DNA of 20,851 bases from a virus. The notes below the pieces were generated by a model. It saw only the letters and a list, made by a program, of their open reading frames with translations, had not been told where the DNA came from and made no database searches. Position 1 is the first letter of the stretch; every line of letters starts with the position of its first letter. Below are positions 20,709 through 20,851 of the stretch, in pieces. The DNA lies in the IMG/VR virus record IMGVR_UViG_3300037264_002744, positions 1 to 20,851 of that record; one strand, written 5' to 3'. The position numbers and the translations under genes were made by a program.

Positions 20709-20851
20709 GGGTTGGAGCCTCGGATAGCGGCTGCAACGGCATAGCACACAGTTTCGCTTTGCTCGACAGTATCGACGCCACCCTGCGTCACCTTGCCGGC
20801 GAGTCTTTCCGCCACTCTCGCGCACCGCTCCTTCTCGGCTGCGACAGCTTC
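20705..20851 (-). CDS. partial 3' end of a small phage gene
   Basis: A frame open from the right edge gives 48 residues ending at TGA 20707-20705, which overlaps the next ATG (ATGA). The sequence EAVAAEKERCARVAERLAG and the end AAAIRGSNP follow the 'AvaaErerCA-iae...IaaaIR' pattern that I know from C-termini of small phage proteins. The 5' end lies outside the window. Confidence 0.6.
   Translation of the reverse strand, partial: EAVAAEKERCARVAERLAGKVTQGGVDTVEQSETVCYAVAAAIRGSNP

Noticed and set aside
1-20851. Frequent CGATCG/GATC words
   Set aside because: They look common through the window, but a GC-rich genome makes many of them by chance; without counts against a background no claim about methylation or HIP1-like tags is justified.
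1-20851. tRNA genes, CRISPR arrays, integrase or attachment sites
   Set aside because: None was seen on reading both strands; tRNA absence was judged by eye only.

Overview
This window looks like part of a tailed double-stranded DNA phage or prophage (Caudoviricetes) with a GC-rich genome. Every gene I can support lies on the minus strand, so the map reads from right to left. No ribosomal RNA, tRNA, CRISPR array or cellular housekeeping gene was seen. The host cannot be named from the sequence. High GC, frequent GTG starts and good Shine-Dalgarno (SD) sites point to a GC-rich bacterium.

Right half (about 20851 down to 12510): a very compact series of small genes, most joined by ATGA or GTGA overlaps, so they are probably co-transcribed and translationally coupled. 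Many encode tiny Cys-rich (zinc-ribbon-like) or coiled-coil proteins of unknown function. Recognisable items are a replisome-organiser-like winged-helix protein (16126-16776), another winged-helix protein (17401-17769), three free-standing HNH endonucleases (16773-17381, 14207-14788, 13693-14328) and an orphan beta-type DNA methyltransferase (12510-13652). A 16-bp palindrome close to the bacterial parS consensus lies at 15625-15640.

A 72-bp gap at 12438-12509 is the longest non-coding stretch. It holds a TTGACT hexamer and an 8-bp inverted repeat next to the SD of the following gene, and may be where transcription of the packaging and head genes starts.

Left half (12437 down to 1): the packaging, head and connector module. 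In transcription order it has a zinc-finger protein, a putative small terminase, a GpA-family large terminase, a portal split by a 332-residue intein with an HNH endonuclease, an SPP1 gp7/Mu gpF-like head morphogenesis protein, a 29-residue basic micro-ORF, an unknown protein, a small HTH protein, a fused prohead protease-scaffold with a strong internal start for a separate scaffold, a probable decoration protein, an HK97-fold-type major capsid protein, and several connector or head-completion proteins. A terminator-like hairpin directly after the capsid gene may set capsid expression above that of the downstream genes.

Most interesting points: the portal intein within a region holding four HNH nucleases; the nested scaffold start; the capsid-distal attenuator; the parS-like site; two micro-genes (40 and 29 residues) found through stop/start overlaps; and repeated gene-junction sequences in the small-gene region.
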